Positions 26,858 through 39,203 are shown, counted from the first letter of the stretch. The stretch is DNA of 64,000 nt from Serinicoccus chungangensis (GCF_001483745.1 NZ_LQBL01000022.1:62001-126000), one strand, 5' to 3'. Made by a program: numbers and translations. Notes: generated from the letters alone by a model not told the origin.

Positions 26858-27942
26858 AGCCAGCCGTGGCGGTCCTCGGCGCGGCCGTACTGGATGTCGA
26901 GCAGCTCGGCGCGCAGGTCCTCGGTCACCGTGTGCTCGACGGGCATGTCCAGCTCACCGCCGTTCCACGCCAGCCTGCCGACCGGGGTGATGACGGCCGC
27001 GGTGCCGCACGCGAAGACCTCGGTGATCTCGCCGGAGGCCACCCCGTCGCGCCACTCGTCGATGGTGAACCGGCGCTCCTCGACCTGGTGGCCGCGCTCG
27101 CGCAGCAGGTCGAGCAGCGAGGAGCGGGTGACGCCGGGCAGGATGGTGCCGGTCAGCTCGGGGGTGACCACCCGACCGTCGGCATACAGGAAGAAGAGGT
27201 TCATGCCGCCGAGCTCCTCGACGTAGCGGTGCTCGACCGCGTCGAGGAAGACGACCTGGTCGCAGCCGTGCTCGATGCCCTCCGCCTGGCTGGCCAGCGA
27301 CGCGGCGTAGTTGCCGCCGCACTTGGCCGCGCCGGTGCCGCCGGCGGCGGCGCGGACGTACTGGTCGCTCACCCACAGGCTGACCGGCTCGAGCCCTCCC
27401 GGGAAGTAGGAGCCGGCCGGGGAGGCGATGACGCTGAAGAGGTAGCGGTTGCTCGGGCGCACCCCCAGGGCCTCCTCCGTGGCGATCATGAAGGGGCGCA
27501 GGTAGAGCGACATCTCGCCGGCGTCCGCCCCCGGCACCCACCCCTGGTCGAGGGTGACGAGCTCCTTGATCGCGTCGAGGAAGAGCGTCGGAGGCAGCTC
27601 GGGCATGGCCAGACGACGAGCCGAGCTGTTGAAGCGCTCGGCGTTGCGCTCGGGGCGGAAGGTCCAGACCGTGCCGTCGGCGTGGCGGTAGGCCTTCATG
27701 CCCTCGAAGATCTCCTGGGCGTAGTGGAACACCGCCGCGGAGGGGTCCAGCGGGATGGGGCCGTAGGGCACCACCCGCGCGTCGTGCCACCCCTGCTCCG
27801 CGTCCCACTCCACCATCACCATGTGGTCGGTGAAGATGCTGCCGAAGCCGGGGTTGGCGAGCAGCTCGGCGATCTGCTCGGGGCCGCGGCGGTCGGGCGC
27901 CTCGGTGACGGCGAAGGAGGTGGACGTCGCTGTCTGGCTCAT
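26842..27942 (-). CDS. ilvE: Branched-chain amino acid aminotransferase
   Basis: PLP fold-type IV transaminase for the last step of Leu, Ile and Val synthesis. Visible are FHYAQEIFEGMKAYRH, the PLP lysine in GTGAAKCGGNYAAS, VEELGGMNLFF and ITEVFACGTAAVITPVG. 366 residues, full length. ATG 27942 has TACGCT (27949-27954) six bases upstream with no ribosome binding site. The divergent neighbour is an IlvC-like protein. Confidence 0.96.
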   Translation of the reverse strand: MSQTATSTSFAVTEAPDRRGPEQIAELLANPGFGSIFTDHMVMVEWDAEQGWHDARVVPYGPIPLDPSAAVFHYAQEIFEGMKAYRHADGTVWTFRPERNAERFNSSARRLAMPELPPTLFLDAIKELVTLDQGWVPGADAGEMSLYLRPFMIATEEALGVRPSNRYLFSVIASPAGSYFPGGLEPVSLWVSDQYVRAAAGGTGAAKCGGNYAASLASQAEGIEHGCDQVVFLDAVEHRYVEELGGMNLFFLYADGRVVTPELTGTILPGVTRSSLLDLLRERGHQVEERRFTIDEWRDGVASGEITEVFACGTAAVITPVGRLAWNGGELDMPVEHTVTEDLRAELLDIQYGRAEDRHGWLYQLV

Positions 27943-28013
27943 GGCCGCAGCGTAGCCGCCTGACGCCTCGTCACCGCCAGGGGTGGGCCCGACGTCGGGG
28001 CAAGGACCGGTCC

Positions 28014-28126
28014 GTGCGCAGTCGTGGCCCCCTGGGGGCCACCACCGCGCACAGTCGGCGCGTGCTGGCGGACACCGACACGTCGCCGTGCGCACACCTG
28101 GCCCTCTGAGGGCCACCACCGCGCAC
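28014..28126. repeat. Two 39-nt palindromic units in the ilvE intergenic region
   Basis: Units at 28014-28052 and 28088-28126 share one plan: GTGCGC, five bases, TGGCCCYC-T-GRGGGCCA, CCACC, GCGCAC. Outer and inner arms both pair. The single inner change (C to T) is matched by a G to A change in the other arm, so the stem is preserved. Confidence 0.85.
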
Positions 28127-28171
28127 GGCCACCGTCGGTGTCGCCGTCGGCCCGGTCGATAGGCTGTCGGC

Positions 28172-29038
28172 GTGAGCACCCTGGACCCGAGCAGCGCCGA
28201 CCTGACCCTGCTGCAGGACCGCCAGGTGGCGGTCCTGGGCTTCGACGCCATGGGCGCCGCGCACGCGCTCAACCTGCGGGACAGCGGGGTGGACGTCTGG
28301 GTGGGGACGGACCCGGACAGCCGGCTCGCGGCCCGCGCGGAGCTCGAGGGACTGCCCGTGTCGCCGCCGGAGGAGGCCGTCGCACGCTGCGACATCATCC
28401 TCGTCCCGGGCACCGGCCGGGGCGAGAGCGACCCCCGCCGGGTGACCGCTCTGGTCGACGACCACGCGGAGCCGGGCGACCTCGTCGTCGTCACCAGCGC
28501 CTCCGCCGTCCGCGAGGGTCGGCTCACCGTCCCGGAGGGGGTGGACCTGGCCATGCTGCGCAGCATCGGCAGCGGCGACCGGGTGCGGGAGGAGTACCTC
28601 GACGGTCGCGGCTGTCCTGCTCTCGTCGCGGTGGCCCACGACCGCAGCGGCGCCGCCTGGGCGACGCTCACGGCCTACGCGGCGGCCATGGGAGCGCTGC
28701 GCTCCGGGGCCGTCGTCACGACCGTCGAGCACGAGAGCACGGCGATGGCGACGGCGCGCGACCGCATCCAGGTGCCGCTGCAGGAGGCCCTCGAGTCCAC
28801 CTTCGAGGACCTCGTGGGCCGGGGGGTGGAGCCCGAGGTCGCCTACGTCGCCCTGGTGCACGAGCTCAAGACGCAGGTCGACCAGATCTACGCCGCGGGC
28901 TTCGCCAGCCAGCACGGGCCGTCCGGCCAGGCGGGCGGCGACCCGGCAGCGAGCAGCCGTCGCGAGGCGGCGGCCGGAGCCCATGCCCTGGAGCACGCCG
29001 GGCGACAGGTCCGGGCCATGACCAGCTGGCTGCGCTGA
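28172..29038 (+). CDS. IlvC (ketol-acid reductoisomerase)-like protein without catalytic residues
   Basis: 288 residues that follow IlvC from end to end: DLTLLQDRQVAVLGF, AHALNLRDSGVDVWVG, EEYLDGRGCPALVAV, PEVAYVALVHELKTQVDQIYAAG and a terminal MTSWLR. The key sites are changed: the Rossmann GYGSQG reads GFDAMG, the PKGPGH lysine-histidine motif reads SIGSGD, and the metal-binding DLFGEQ region reads ATARDR. The C-terminal knot is shortened. It is probably a pseudoenzyme with a regulatory or scaffolding role; that role is inference. GTG 28172 has TAGGCT (28160-28165) six bases upstream. Confidence 0.8.
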   Translation: MSTLDPSSADLTLLQDRQVAVLGFDAMGAAHALNLRDSGVDVWVGTDPDSRLAARAELEGLPVSPPEEAVARCDIILVPGTGRGESDPRRVTALVDDHAEPGDLVVVTSASAVREGRLTVPEGVDLAMLRSIGSGDRVREEYLDGRGCPALVAVAHDRSGAAWATLTAYAAAMGALRSGAVVTTVEHESTAMATARDRIQVPLQEALESTFEDLVGRGVEPEVAYVALVHELKTQVDQIYAAGFASQHGPSGQAGGDPAASSRREAAAGAHALEHAGRQVRAMTSWLR

Positions 29039-29059
29039 CCCGACCCTGCCCCGGCGCGG

Positions 29060-29563
29060 TCAACGCCCGTGCAGCACCGTCCGCAGCATGGCGACGCCCG
29101 GACCCGCGTCGGACCACGGCACGGACAGCTCCAGCACCGCCGCGGCCGCGGTGGGCAGCCCCCCGTGCAGCGCGGCACGACTGTCGTCCTGCTCACCGGT
29201 GTCGGTCAGCTCCCAGGCCGTGCTCGACATCACCGGCTCGTGGCCGACGACCCACAGCACCCCGACCTCCTCGGGCACCTCCCGGACCGCCTCGAGGACA
29301 CCGTCGATGCCGCCGTCGTAGATGCGGCGGGTGGGCCACGTCTCGACCTCACGAGCACCGATCAAGCCCTCAAGGGTCTGGACGGCACGGGCCGCGGTGG
29401 AGACGAGGGCCAGGCCCGGCGCCCACCCCCCGTCGGTCAGGAGACCCCCCAGGGCTGCGGCGTCCCGGCGACCGCGCGAGCTCAGCTCCCGGGCGTGGTC
29501 GCCCCCCGGGCCGGGGGGAGCGACCTCGGCCTTCGCATGGCGGACGAGCACCAGGGTGGGCAC
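29060..29563 (-). CDS. SixA-type phosphohistidine phosphatase
   Basis: 167-residue histidine phosphatase: LVLVRHAKAE carries the catalytic histidine (RH motif), ELSSRGRRDAAALG follows, and VVGHEPVM is the second histidine motif. SixA relatives dephosphorylate phosphohistidine in signalling proteins; the target here is unknown. GTG 29563 is preceded by GAGGAGG at eight-base spacing. Convergent with the IlvC-like gene. Confidence 0.85.
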   Translation of the reverse strand: MPTLVLVRHAKAEVAPPGPGGDHARELSSRGRRDAAALGGLLTDGGWAPGLALVSTAARAVQTLEGLIGAREVETWPTRRIYDGGIDGVLEAVREVPEEVGVLWVVGHEPVMSSTAWELTDTGEQDDSRAALHGGLPTAAAAVLELSVPWSDAGPGVAMLRTVLHGR

Positions 29564-29657
29564 GGCTGCGACCTCCTCGTCGTCCTGGACCCGTCGCGCC
29601 GATGCGGCGTCCCGGGTCCGTGTCGTCAGGTGACTCCCCGAGACTAGCCGGGACGGC

Positions 29658-29693
29658 CGCAGGGCCGGGCGGCTCCCGCCACCCGGCCCTGCG
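29658..29693 (-). terminator. Hairpin terminator after the S8 protease
   Basis: A perfect 12-base stem, CGCAGGGCCGGG with CCCGGCCCTGCG, and a 12-base loop, 24 bases beyond the protease stop codon. No T tract. Confidence 0.6.
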
Positions 29694-29716
29694 TCTGATC
29701 CCTGCCCGGTCGACGG

Positions 29717-32611
<2,895 letters not shown>

Positions 32612-32696
32612 GATCAATTCCCCTGATTCCCTGTGAGCACGCACGAGCACGGGCGCGCGAATGATGCCGCACCTCCTGCAGGTCCGGCACCTGGAG

Positions 32697-32725
32697 CCTA
32701 TACCGACCACGGTAGGTTCGCGCAA
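32697..32725 (-). promoter_or_regulatory. Promoter of the S8 protease with operator-like spacer
   Basis: On the minus strand TTGCGC (-35) and TATAGG (-10) are 17 bases apart. The spacer contains TACCG-ACCA-CGGTA, a perfect five-base inverted repeat at 32701-32714, well placed for a repressor. Confidence 0.5.
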
Positions 32726-32776
32726 GGGTGCGGGATGATCGTCGCCTGATGTTCACCAGATCGACGAACCTGCAGT

Positions 32777-33766
32777 TCAGGAAGGTGGTGAGGGCGGTCC
32801 GGCCACCTGGTGCAGAAGTTTCCCCTCGTCCCGGTATGCCGTCAGCTGCGACGTCAGGTAACTTCCCATCCGCGGCAGCGAGGCGGGCGAGGCTCCCCCG
32901 ACGTGCGGGACGACGAGCACGTTCGGGGTGGAGAGGGCGGGGTGCCCGTCCGGGAGCGGCTCCGGGTCGGTGACGTCCAGGGCGGCGCGCAACCGGCCGG
33001 CCGCGCACTCGGCCAGCAGGGCGTCGTTGTCGACGACCGGCCCGCGCGCCACGTTGACCACGAGGGCCTGGTCGGGCAGCGCGGCGAGCTCCGCGGCGCC
33101 CAGCAGCCCGCGGGTCGCCTCGGTGAGCGGCAGGGTGAGGACGACGGCGTCCGCCCGCGGCAGCAGCTCGGGCAGGCGGTCGACGCCGTGCACCCGCTCC
33201 ACCAGCCCGTCGCCGGGGCGGTCCGCGCTGGCCACGGCGAGGACGTCGCACTCGCAGGCCAGCAGCCGCCGGGTCAGTGCCGTGCCGATGCCGCCGTAGC
33301 CCACCACCAGCACCGTGGAGTCGGCCAGCGATCGCCACGGACCGGGGACGGAGCGGTCCCACACCCCGTCCGCCTGGCGCAGCACGTGGTGCGGCAGGTT
33401 CCGCTGCGCCGCCAGCAGCAGCGTCAGGGCCAGCTCGCTGGTCGCGGTGTCGTGGACGCCGACGGCATTGGCCAGCCGCACCCCGTCCGGGAGGAAGGGC
33501 AGGGCGTGCTCGTAGCCCGCGGACGCCAGCACCACCGCCCGCAGCCCCGGCACCTCCCCCATCCGGCGCAGCCACGGCCCGGCGATCATCGACAGGGCCA
33601 GGACGTCCACGTCCCGCCCGCCCCCGGGGAGGGCGTCACCGTCCGTGTGGTCGTACGGCAGCACCTCGACGTCCGCCACCGGCCCGAGGTGCGCCAGCAG
33701 CTCCTCGGGGACGGCGGCGACGGGGGCGCGGCGGGGTGCGGCGCCCACCGGGGCGGAGGACGGCAT
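32777..33766 (-). CDS. D-2-hydroxyacid dehydrogenase family protein
   Basis: 329 residues. NAD-binding motif VLVVGYGGIGTALTRRLL, followed by VVNVARGPVVDNDALL with the catalytic arginine, DVTDPEPLPDGHPL-like and the catalytic histidine in VPHVGGASPASL. The family includes phosphoglycerate and glyoxylate reductases; the substrate is unknown. It lies eight bases after gatB and may be the last gene of the gat operon. Confidence 0.87.
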   Translation of the reverse strand: MPSSAPVGAAPRRAPVAAVPEELLAHLGPVADVEVLPYDHTDGDALPGGGRDVDVLALSMIAGPWLRRMGEVPGLRAVVLASAGYEHALPFLPDGVRLANAVGVHDTATSELALTLLLAAQRNLPHHVLRQADGVWDRSVPGPWRSLADSTVLVVGYGGIGTALTRRLLACECDVLAVASADRPGDGLVERVHGVDRLPELLPRADAVVLTLPLTEATRGLLGAAELAALPDQALVVNVARGPVVDNDALLAECAAGRLRAALDVTDPEPLPDGHPALSTPNVLVVPHVGGASPASLPRMGSYLTSQLTAYRDEGKLLHQVAGPPSPPS

Positions 33767-33774
33767 ACCGGCGA

Positions 33775-35337
33775 TCAGCCCTGCACGCCGAGCGTCTCCA
33801 GGATGAGCTCGCGCGCCCGGCCGGCGTCGGCCTGCCCGCGCATCTTCTTCATCACCTGGCCGATGAGGGCCCCGACGGCCTGCACCTTGCCGCCGCGGAT
33901 CTTCTCCACGACGTCGGCGTTCTCGGCGATGACCTCCTCGACCGCGGTCTGCAGGGCACCGTCGTCCTGGACCAGCTCGAGCCCACGGGCATCGGCGACC
34001 TCGGTGGGGGTGCCCTCTCCGGCGAGCACGCCCTCGAGCGCCTGGCGCGCCATCGAGTCGTTGAGCCGGCCACCGGTGACGAGGGAGTCCAGCTCGGCGA
34101 CGTCGGCGGGGGTGACCCCGAGGTCCGTGAGAGCCACCGGCTCCCCGTCCTCGCCCGCGGTCTTGGCCCGGCGGGCCAGCTCGCCCATCCACCACTTGCG
34201 GGCCGCGGCCGGCGAGGCCCCGGCCGCGACGGTCGCCTCGATGACCTCGACCGCACCGGCGTTGACGACGTCGCGCATCTCGAGGTCGGAGTAGCCCCAC
34301 TCCTCCTGCAGCCGGCGGCGGCGCTCGGCGGGGTTCTCCGGCAGCGTGGCGCGCAGCCGCTCGACGTCCTCCCGGGTCGGGGCGACCGGCACGAGGTCGG
34401 GCTCGGGGAAGTAGCGGTAGTCGTCGGCGTCCGACTTGGGCCGGCCCGAGGTGGTGACCCCGGTGTCCTCGTGCCAGTGCCGGGTCTCCTGCACGATCGC
34501 CTCCCCCGCGTCGAGGACGGCGGCGTGCCGGGTCATCTCGTAGCGCACCGCCCGCTCGACCGAGCGCAGGCTGTTGACGTTCTTGGTCTCGGTGCGGGTG
34601 CCGAAGCGCTCGGCACCGGTGGGCATGAGCGACACGTTGGCGTCGCAGCGCAGCGAGCCCTGCTCCATCTTGACGTCCGACACGTCGAGCGCCCGCAGCA
34701 GGTCGCGCAGCGCCCCGACGTAGGCGCGAGCCACCTCGGGCGCCCGCTCGCCGGCCCCGGTGAGCGGCTTGGTGACGATCTCGATGAGCGGTATGCCGGC
34801 GCGGTTGTAGTCGACGAGGCTGTGGGAGGCACCGTGGATCCGGCCGGTGGCGCCGCCGACGTGGGTCGACTTCCCGGTGTCCTCCTCCATGTGCGCCCGC
34901 TCGATCTCGACGCGGTAGGTGAAGGGTTCCTCGTCGACGCCTTCCCGGGGCGGCACCTCGACGTCCAGCCAGCCGTCGACGGCGATCGGCTCGTCGTACT
35001 GGCTCGTCTGGAAGTTCTTCGGCATGTCCGGGTAGAAGTAGTTCTTCCGGGCGAACCGGCACCAGTCCGCGATCCCGCAGTTCAGCGCCAGGCCGATGCG
35101 GATGGCCGACTCGACCGCGGTCCGGTTGACCACGGGCAACGCCCCGGGCAGCCCGAGGCAGACCGGGCAGGTCTGGGTGTTGGGCTCGGCGCCGAAGCCG
35201 GTGGCGCAGCCGCAGAACATCTTGGTCGCGGTGCCAAGCTCGACGTGCACCTCCAGCCCCAGCACCGGCTCGTAGCGGGTCAGCAGGTCGTCGTAGGCGA
35301 CGGTCCGCTCGGGACCGGCCGTGGTCCGGGTGCTCAT
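33775..35337 (-). CDS. gatB: Asp-tRNA(Asn)/Glu-tRNA(Gln) amidotransferase subunit B
   Basis: 520-residue kinase and tRNA-binding subunit of GatCAB, which converts misacylated Glu-tRNA(Gln) to Gln-tRNA(Gln). Diagnostic are [54 protein letters not shown] and [10 protein letters not shown]; the YqeY-like tail ends [17 protein letters not shown]. It overlaps gatA by four bases. Confidence 0.96.
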   Translation of the reverse strand: MSTRTTAGPERTVAYDDLLTRYEPVLGLEVHVELGTATKMFCGCATGFGAEPNTQTCPVCLGLPGALPVVNRTAVESAIRIGLALNCGIADWCRFARKNYFYPDMPKNFQTSQYDEPIAVDGWLDVEVPPREGVDEEPFTYRVEIERAHMEEDTGKSTHVGGATGRIHGASHSLVDYNRAGIPLIEIVTKPLTGAGERAPEVARAYVGALRDLLRALDVSDVKMEQGSLRCDANVSLMPTGAERFGTRTETKNVNSLRSVERAVRYEMTRHAAVLDAGEAIVQETRHWHEDTGVTTSGRPKSDADDYRYFPEPDLVPVAPTREDVERLRATLPENPAERRRRLQEEWGYSDLEMRDVVNAGAVEVIEATVAAGASPAAARKWWMGELARRAKTAGEDGEPVALTDLGVTPADVAELDSLVTGGRLNDSMARQALEGVLAGEGTPTEVADARGLELVQDDGALQTAVEEVIAENADVVEKIRGGKVQAVGALIGQVMKKMRGQADAGRARELILETLGVQG

Positions 35338-36890
35338 GCCCTCACCTCGATCTCGGGAGCCTGCTCGATGACGTAGCCGCCGTGCCGCTCGCGCAGGCGG
35401 GCCTCCAGGGCCGCGCCGACGGCATACAGGCGCTGGTCCTGCATCGCGGGGGCGAGGATCTGCAGCCCCGTGGGCAGCCCGTCCTCGTCCGCGGTGCCGG
35501 AGGGCACCGACATGCCGGGGACGCCGGCCAGGTTGGCGGGGATGGTGGCGATGTCGCCCGCGTACATCGCCATCGGGTCCTCGGTCTTGTCGCCGATGCG
35601 GAAGGCGGTGGTCGGCGCGGTCGGGCTGACGAGCACGTCGACCTGCCCGAACGCGGCCTCGAAGTCGCGGGCGATGAGGGTGCGGACCTTCTGCGCCTGG
35701 CCGTAGTAGGCGTCGTAGTAGCCGCTGGAGAGCGCGTAGGTCCCCAGGATGATGCGCCGCTTCACCTCGTCGCCGAAGCCGGCGTCCCGGGAGGCACCCA
35801 TGACCTGCTCGGCGCTCGGGCTGCCGTCGGGGGTGACCCGCAGGCCGTAGCGCATCGCGTCGTAGCGGGCCAGGTTGCTGCTCGCCTCCGAGGGGAGGAT
35901 GAGGTAGTAGGCCGCCATCGCGTAGGCGAAGTGCGGGCAGGAGACCTCGGTGATCTGCGCGCCCAGGTCGCGCAGGGCGTCCAGCGCCTCCTCGAAGCGG
36001 GCCTGCACGCCGGGCTGGAAGCCCTGGTCGGAGCCGCTGATCTCGCGGACGACACCGACGCGCAGCCCGGCGAGGTCGGTGGTCCCGGCCGCGCCGACGA
36101 CGTCCGGCACCGGCGCGTCGACCGAGGTGGAGTCCATCGGGTCGTGCCCGGCGATGACCTCGTGCAGCAGAGCCGCGTCCGCGACGGTCCGGGCGCAGGG
36201 CCCGATCTGGTCGAGGCTGGAGGCGAGCGCGATGATGCCGTAGCGGCTCACCGCGCCGTACGTCGGCTTGGTGCCGACGGTGCCGGTGACCGCGGCCGGC
36301 TGCCGGATCGAGCCGCCGGTGTCGGAGCCGATCGCCAGCGGGGCGAGGTATGCCGCGACCGCCGCGCTGCTGCCACCGCCGGAGCCGCCGGGGATCCGGT
36401 CGAGGTCCCACGGGTTGCGGGTGGGCCCGAAGGCGGAGTGCTCGGTGGAGGAGCCCATGGCGAACTCGTCCATGTTGGTCTTGCCGAGGATGGGCATGCG
36501 GGCGGCCCGCAGGCGGGTGACGATCGTCGCGTCGTAGGGCGGCACGAAGTCCTCGAGCATGCGGCTGCCCGCGGTCGTGGTCAGCCCCTGCGTGCAGGCG
36601 ATGTCCTTGACCGCCACCGGGACCCCGGCCAGGCGGGGCAGCTCCTCGCCGGCGGCCCGGGCGGCGTCGACCTCGCGGGCCGTGGCCAGGGCGCCCTCGG
36701 CGTCGACCAGGAGGAAGGCGTGCACGGTGGGGTCGAGCCGCTCGATCCGGTCCAGGTGGGCCTGCGTGAGCTCGACCGAGGTGAGGGTGCCGGCGGCGAG
36801 ACGGTCGGCCATCTCGACGGCGGTGAGCCGGGTGAGGTCGGCGTCGGCCGCCCCCGCGCCGGTCGCGGCGTGGGTCGTGGGGTCGCTCAT
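35334..36890 (-). CDS. gatA: Asp-tRNA(Asn)/Glu-tRNA(Gln) amidotransferase subunit A
   Basis: 518-residue amidase that releases ammonia from glutamine for the GatB reaction. The Ser-cisSer-Lys triad is visible: [12 protein letters not shown] (Lys), [15 protein letters not shown] (glycine-serine signature) and [12 protein letters not shown] (catalytic serine). The N-terminal ~25 residues are Ala- and Thr-rich and unconserved. Confidence 0.96.
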   Translation of the reverse strand: MSDPTTHAATGAGAADADLTRLTAVEMADRLAAGTLTSVELTQAHLDRIERLDPTVHAFLLVDAEGALATAREVDAARAAGEELPRLAGVPVAVKDIACTQGLTTTAGSRMLEDFVPPYDATIVTRLRAARMPILGKTNMDEFAMGSSTEHSAFGPTRNPWDLDRIPGGSGGGSSAAVAAYLAPLAIGSDTGGSIRQPAAVTGTVGTKPTYGAVSRYGIIALASSLDQIGPCARTVADAALLHEVIAGHDPMDSTSVDAPVPDVVGAAGTTDLAGLRVGVVREISGSDQGFQPGVQARFEEALDALRDLGAQITEVSCPHFAYAMAAYYLILPSEASSNLARYDAMRYGLRVTPDGSPSAEQVMGASRDAGFGDEVKRRIILGTYALSSGYYDAYYGQAQKVRTLIARDFEAAFGQVDVLVSPTAPTTAFRIGDKTEDPMAMYAGDIATIPANLAGVPGMSVPSGTADEDGLPTGLQILAPAMQDQRLYAVGAALEARLRERHGGYVIEQAPEIEVRA

Positions 36891-36891
36891 G

Positions 36892-37188
36892 TCACTCCTC
36901 GTCCAGGATGCGCGGCACCGCGAAGCGGTCGTCCTGCGCCTGCGGGGCGTTGGCCAGGGCCTGCTGCACGGTCAGGCTCTCCCGCACCTCGTCGGGGCGG
37001 GTGACGTTGGCCAGCGGCATGGGGTGGGACATGGGCGGCACGTCGTCCGAGGCGACCTCACCGACCTGCCCGACCCAGTCGACGATCTGGTCGAGCTGGG
37101 CGGCGAGCCGGTCGAGCTCGGCGTCCTCGAGCTGGATCCGGGCCAGCATGGCGACGTGCGCGACGTCCTCGCGCGAGAGGTGGGACAT
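36892..37188 (-). CDS. gatC: Asp-tRNA(Asn)/Glu-tRNA(Gln) amidotransferase subunit C
   Basis: 98-residue small subunit that braces the GatA-GatB interface: [17 protein letters not shown], the central [14 protein letters not shown] and the terminal [12 protein letters not shown]. It is the first gene of gatCAB. TAGACT at 37195-37200 lies exactly six bases before the ATG without a ribosome binding site, a clear leaderless promoter. Confidence 0.95.
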   Translation of the reverse strand: MSHLSREDVAHVAMLARIQLEDAELDRLAAQLDQIVDWVGQVGEVASDDVPPMSHPMPLANVTRPDEVRESLTVQQALANAPQAQDDRFAVPRILDEE

Positions 37189-37296
37189 GGGCCCAGTCTA
37201 GGTCGCGCGCCTCGCCGTCCCGGGCACGGTGGTGCCCAGGTGCGATCGCGAGGAATTCGCGGGCGCCGCCCGGGCGTGGCCCGGTAACGTCGCCGG

Positions 37297-38076
37297 GTGA
37301 GCACCGACCTGACCCACACCCCGGACGCGGAGGACTTCCGTGCCCTGGCGCGCAGCGCGCCGTGGCGCTTCACCACGCTGCACTGGACCCACCGCGCCCA
37401 CGACGACGGGCCGTCCGGGCCCGTCGGGGAGGTCGAGGCCTGGCTGAACCGCCCCTGGGATCTGACCGTGCGACGAGGCGACCGTGTGTGGCGCGAGTCG
37501 TCCCCGCCCTACAGCACGTCGGCGTGGAAGCACCGACCGATGACCCCGCCCACGGCCGCCGAGCCTCTGCGTCGCCCCGATGGGCTGGTGGGTCGACGAC
37601 CGGGACAGTTCGGGGATGTCGACTACGACGACCCGATGGTCGACAACTTTCGCTGGGTGGCGATGCTCGACCCGGTCGAGCTCGCGGACGGGTCGTCGCC
37701 CGGGGAGCACCCTGACGTGCAGGTGGAGGGCGTCGCGGTCACCGAGGTCAGCGAGGTCGAGCTGCGGGGGCGCCGGACCTGGCAGGCCGTGTGCCGTCCG
37801 CTCGTCGGCGCCTACGACCCCCGGTGCGGGTGCTGCCCGCTGCTGGACAGCGTGGCCAGCCGGCTGCTGGAGTACGGCCCCGACGACCCGGCCCTGGCGA
37901 CCGGGCGGGAGAGCCTGCCGACGGCATACCTCGTCAGCCTCGACGTCCGGACCGGGATCGTCGCCGACGTCTCACCGCGGGACGGGGACGGGGCGGGGAG
38001 CAGCTTCGGCAACGAGATCCACGCCGTGGACGAGCCCCTCAGGCCGCCAGCGGCTCGCGCACCAGCCGGCCCATGA
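37297..38076 (+). CDS. Conserved hypothetical protein
   Basis: Not assigned to a family. 259 residues with no signal peptide or membrane segment. It has many tryptophans in the first third (APWRFTTLHWTHR, VEAWLNRPWDLTVRRGDRVW) and a CGCCPLLDS cysteine cluster near residue 185 that could bind metal. GTG 37297 has TAACGT (37285-37290) six bases upstream, suggesting a leaderless gene. Its 3' end overlaps the convergent FMN reductase by 38 bases. Confidence 0.7.
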   Translation: MSTDLTHTPDAEDFRALARSAPWRFTTLHWTHRAHDDGPSGPVGEVEAWLNRPWDLTVRRGDRVWRESSPPYSTSAWKHRPMTPPTAAEPLRRPDGLVGRRPGQFGDVDYDDPMVDNFRWVAMLDPVELADGSSPGEHPDVQVEGVAVTEVSEVELRGRRTWQAVCRPLVGAYDPRCGCCPLLDSVASRLLEYGPDDPALATGRESLPTAYLVSLDVRTGIVADVSPRDGDGAGSSFGNEIHAVDEPLRPPAARAPAGP

Positions 38077-38596
38077 GCTCGGCCACCCGCCCGCGGACGT
38101 CCTCGGCCAGCTCCCCGCCCTCGAGGGCTGCGGTGGCCGAGGCCAGCCCGACCGTCTCCTCGAGCGGCAGCGCCCCCGCGACCTGCAGCACCCGCACCGC
38201 GTCGGCACGCGCCCACTGCGCCGCCTTCGGCGAGGCGGAGGCCCCCAGCACGGCGACCGGCTTGCCCGCGAGCGCGGCCGCACCCCGGGGGCGGGAGGTC
38301 CAGTCGATGGCGTTCTTGAGCACGCCGGGCAGCGAGCCGTTGAACTCCGGCGTCGCGACCACCAGGGCGTCGGCCGCGGCGACCTGCTCACGGAAGGCAC
38401 GGACCGCCGCGGGCGGGGTGTCGGTGTCGAGGTCCTGGTCGTAGTGCGGCAGCGAGGGCAGCAGCGTGCTGATCTCGGCACGCACGCCGTCCGGGAGAGC
38501 GGCGACGGCGGCCTCCGCCAGCCGGCGGCTGGTCGAGTCGGGCCGCAGGCTGCCGAGGAGGACGAGCACGGTGGGACGGTCGTTGGCAGTAGTCAC
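38039..38596 (-). CDS. NADPH-dependent FMN reductase family protein
   Basis: 185-residue flavodoxin-fold reductase: VLVLLGSLRPDSTSRRLAEA binds the FMN phosphate, and VVATPEFNGSLPGVLKNAIDW is the PEYN-type signature (here PEFN). Chromate and quinone reductases belong to this family. Start GTG 38596 is preferred; a TTG at 38608 is also in frame. Confidence 0.85.
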   Translation of the reverse strand: MTTANDRPTVLVLLGSLRPDSTSRRLAEAAVAALPDGVRAEISTLLPSLPHYDQDLDTDTPPAAVRAFREQVAAADALVVATPEFNGSLPGVLKNAIDWTSRPRGAAALAGKPVAVLGASASPKAAQWARADAVRVLQVAGALPLEETVGLASATAALEGGELAEDVRGRVAELMGRLVREPLAA

Positions 38597-38660
38597 GTGA
38601 CGCGTCAACCATCACCGTGGTGCTGGTATTCCCGCGCTCTCGGTCCCGTGCGACCCACCA

Positions 38661-38679
38661 CCCGGGCGACCCGCCCGGG
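38661..38679 (-). terminator. Hairpin terminator after the mycoredoxin gene
   Basis: CCCGGGCG and CGCCCGGG form a perfect eight-base stem around ACC, starting two bases after the stop codon. No T tract. Confidence 0.55.
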
Positions 38680-38681
38680 AC

Positions 38682-39122
38682 TCATCCGCGGGCGAGCCGC
38701 TCCTTGACCTTCACGGGGCTGGGGTTGGTGTGGGGTATGCCGTCCATCACCACGGTGGGGACCGTCTCGTTGCCGTCGTTGACGCTGCGGACGAAGGCGG
38801 CGCCCTCCTCGTCCTCCCAGATGTTGACCCAGGTGACGCGGTCCTTGAGCCCGCCCAGCCGCGCCTTGAGCATGGCGCAGAAGCCGCACCCCGGTCGCCA
38901 GTAGACGACGACGTCCCCACGCGGGTCGTCCTGCGCCATGTCCTCGACCTCCTGCTGCGTCGTCCCGCCTCGGCGGCCACGCCAGGGGGAGGTCCACCAG
39001 GCGATGCCGAGCGCCAGCACACCGTAGCCGACCGCCCACGCCGCCCGCCCGTCCAGGGCGAGGTCCACGACGACCAGACCCAGGACGACGACGAGTGCTC
39101 CCCACAGCCACGGTGACCTCAT
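38682..39122 (-). CDS. Membrane-anchored mycoredoxin-like glutaredoxin
   Basis: 146 residues. Two hydrophobic helices (residues ~4-20 and 28-43) precede a compact glutaredoxin domain starting near residue 62: VVVYWRPGCGFCAMLKARL holds the CGFC active site, and ETVPTVVMDG is the cis-proline thiol-binding loop. Actinobacterial mycoredoxins have CGYC/CGFC sites and use mycothiol. The usual form is soluble; here the domain is tethered to the membrane and should face the cytoplasm if both helices span. ATG 39122 lies inside TATGAGG near a CCCCCATGG sequence. Confidence 0.83.
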   Translation of the reverse strand: MRSPWLWGALVVVLGLVVVDLALDGRAAWAVGYGVLALGIAWWTSPWRGRRGGTTQQEVEDMAQDDPRGDVVVYWRPGCGFCAMLKARLGGLKDRVTWVNIWEDEEGAAFVRSVNDGNETVPTVVMDGIPHTNPSPVKVKERLARG

Positions 39123-39203
39123 ACCCCCATGGTGGCGCAGCAGCGCCGGTCCCGCCTCCGTCCGCCGGGGGAGCTCACGCCGCGTCGGGCCTACGCTGGT
39201 GCG

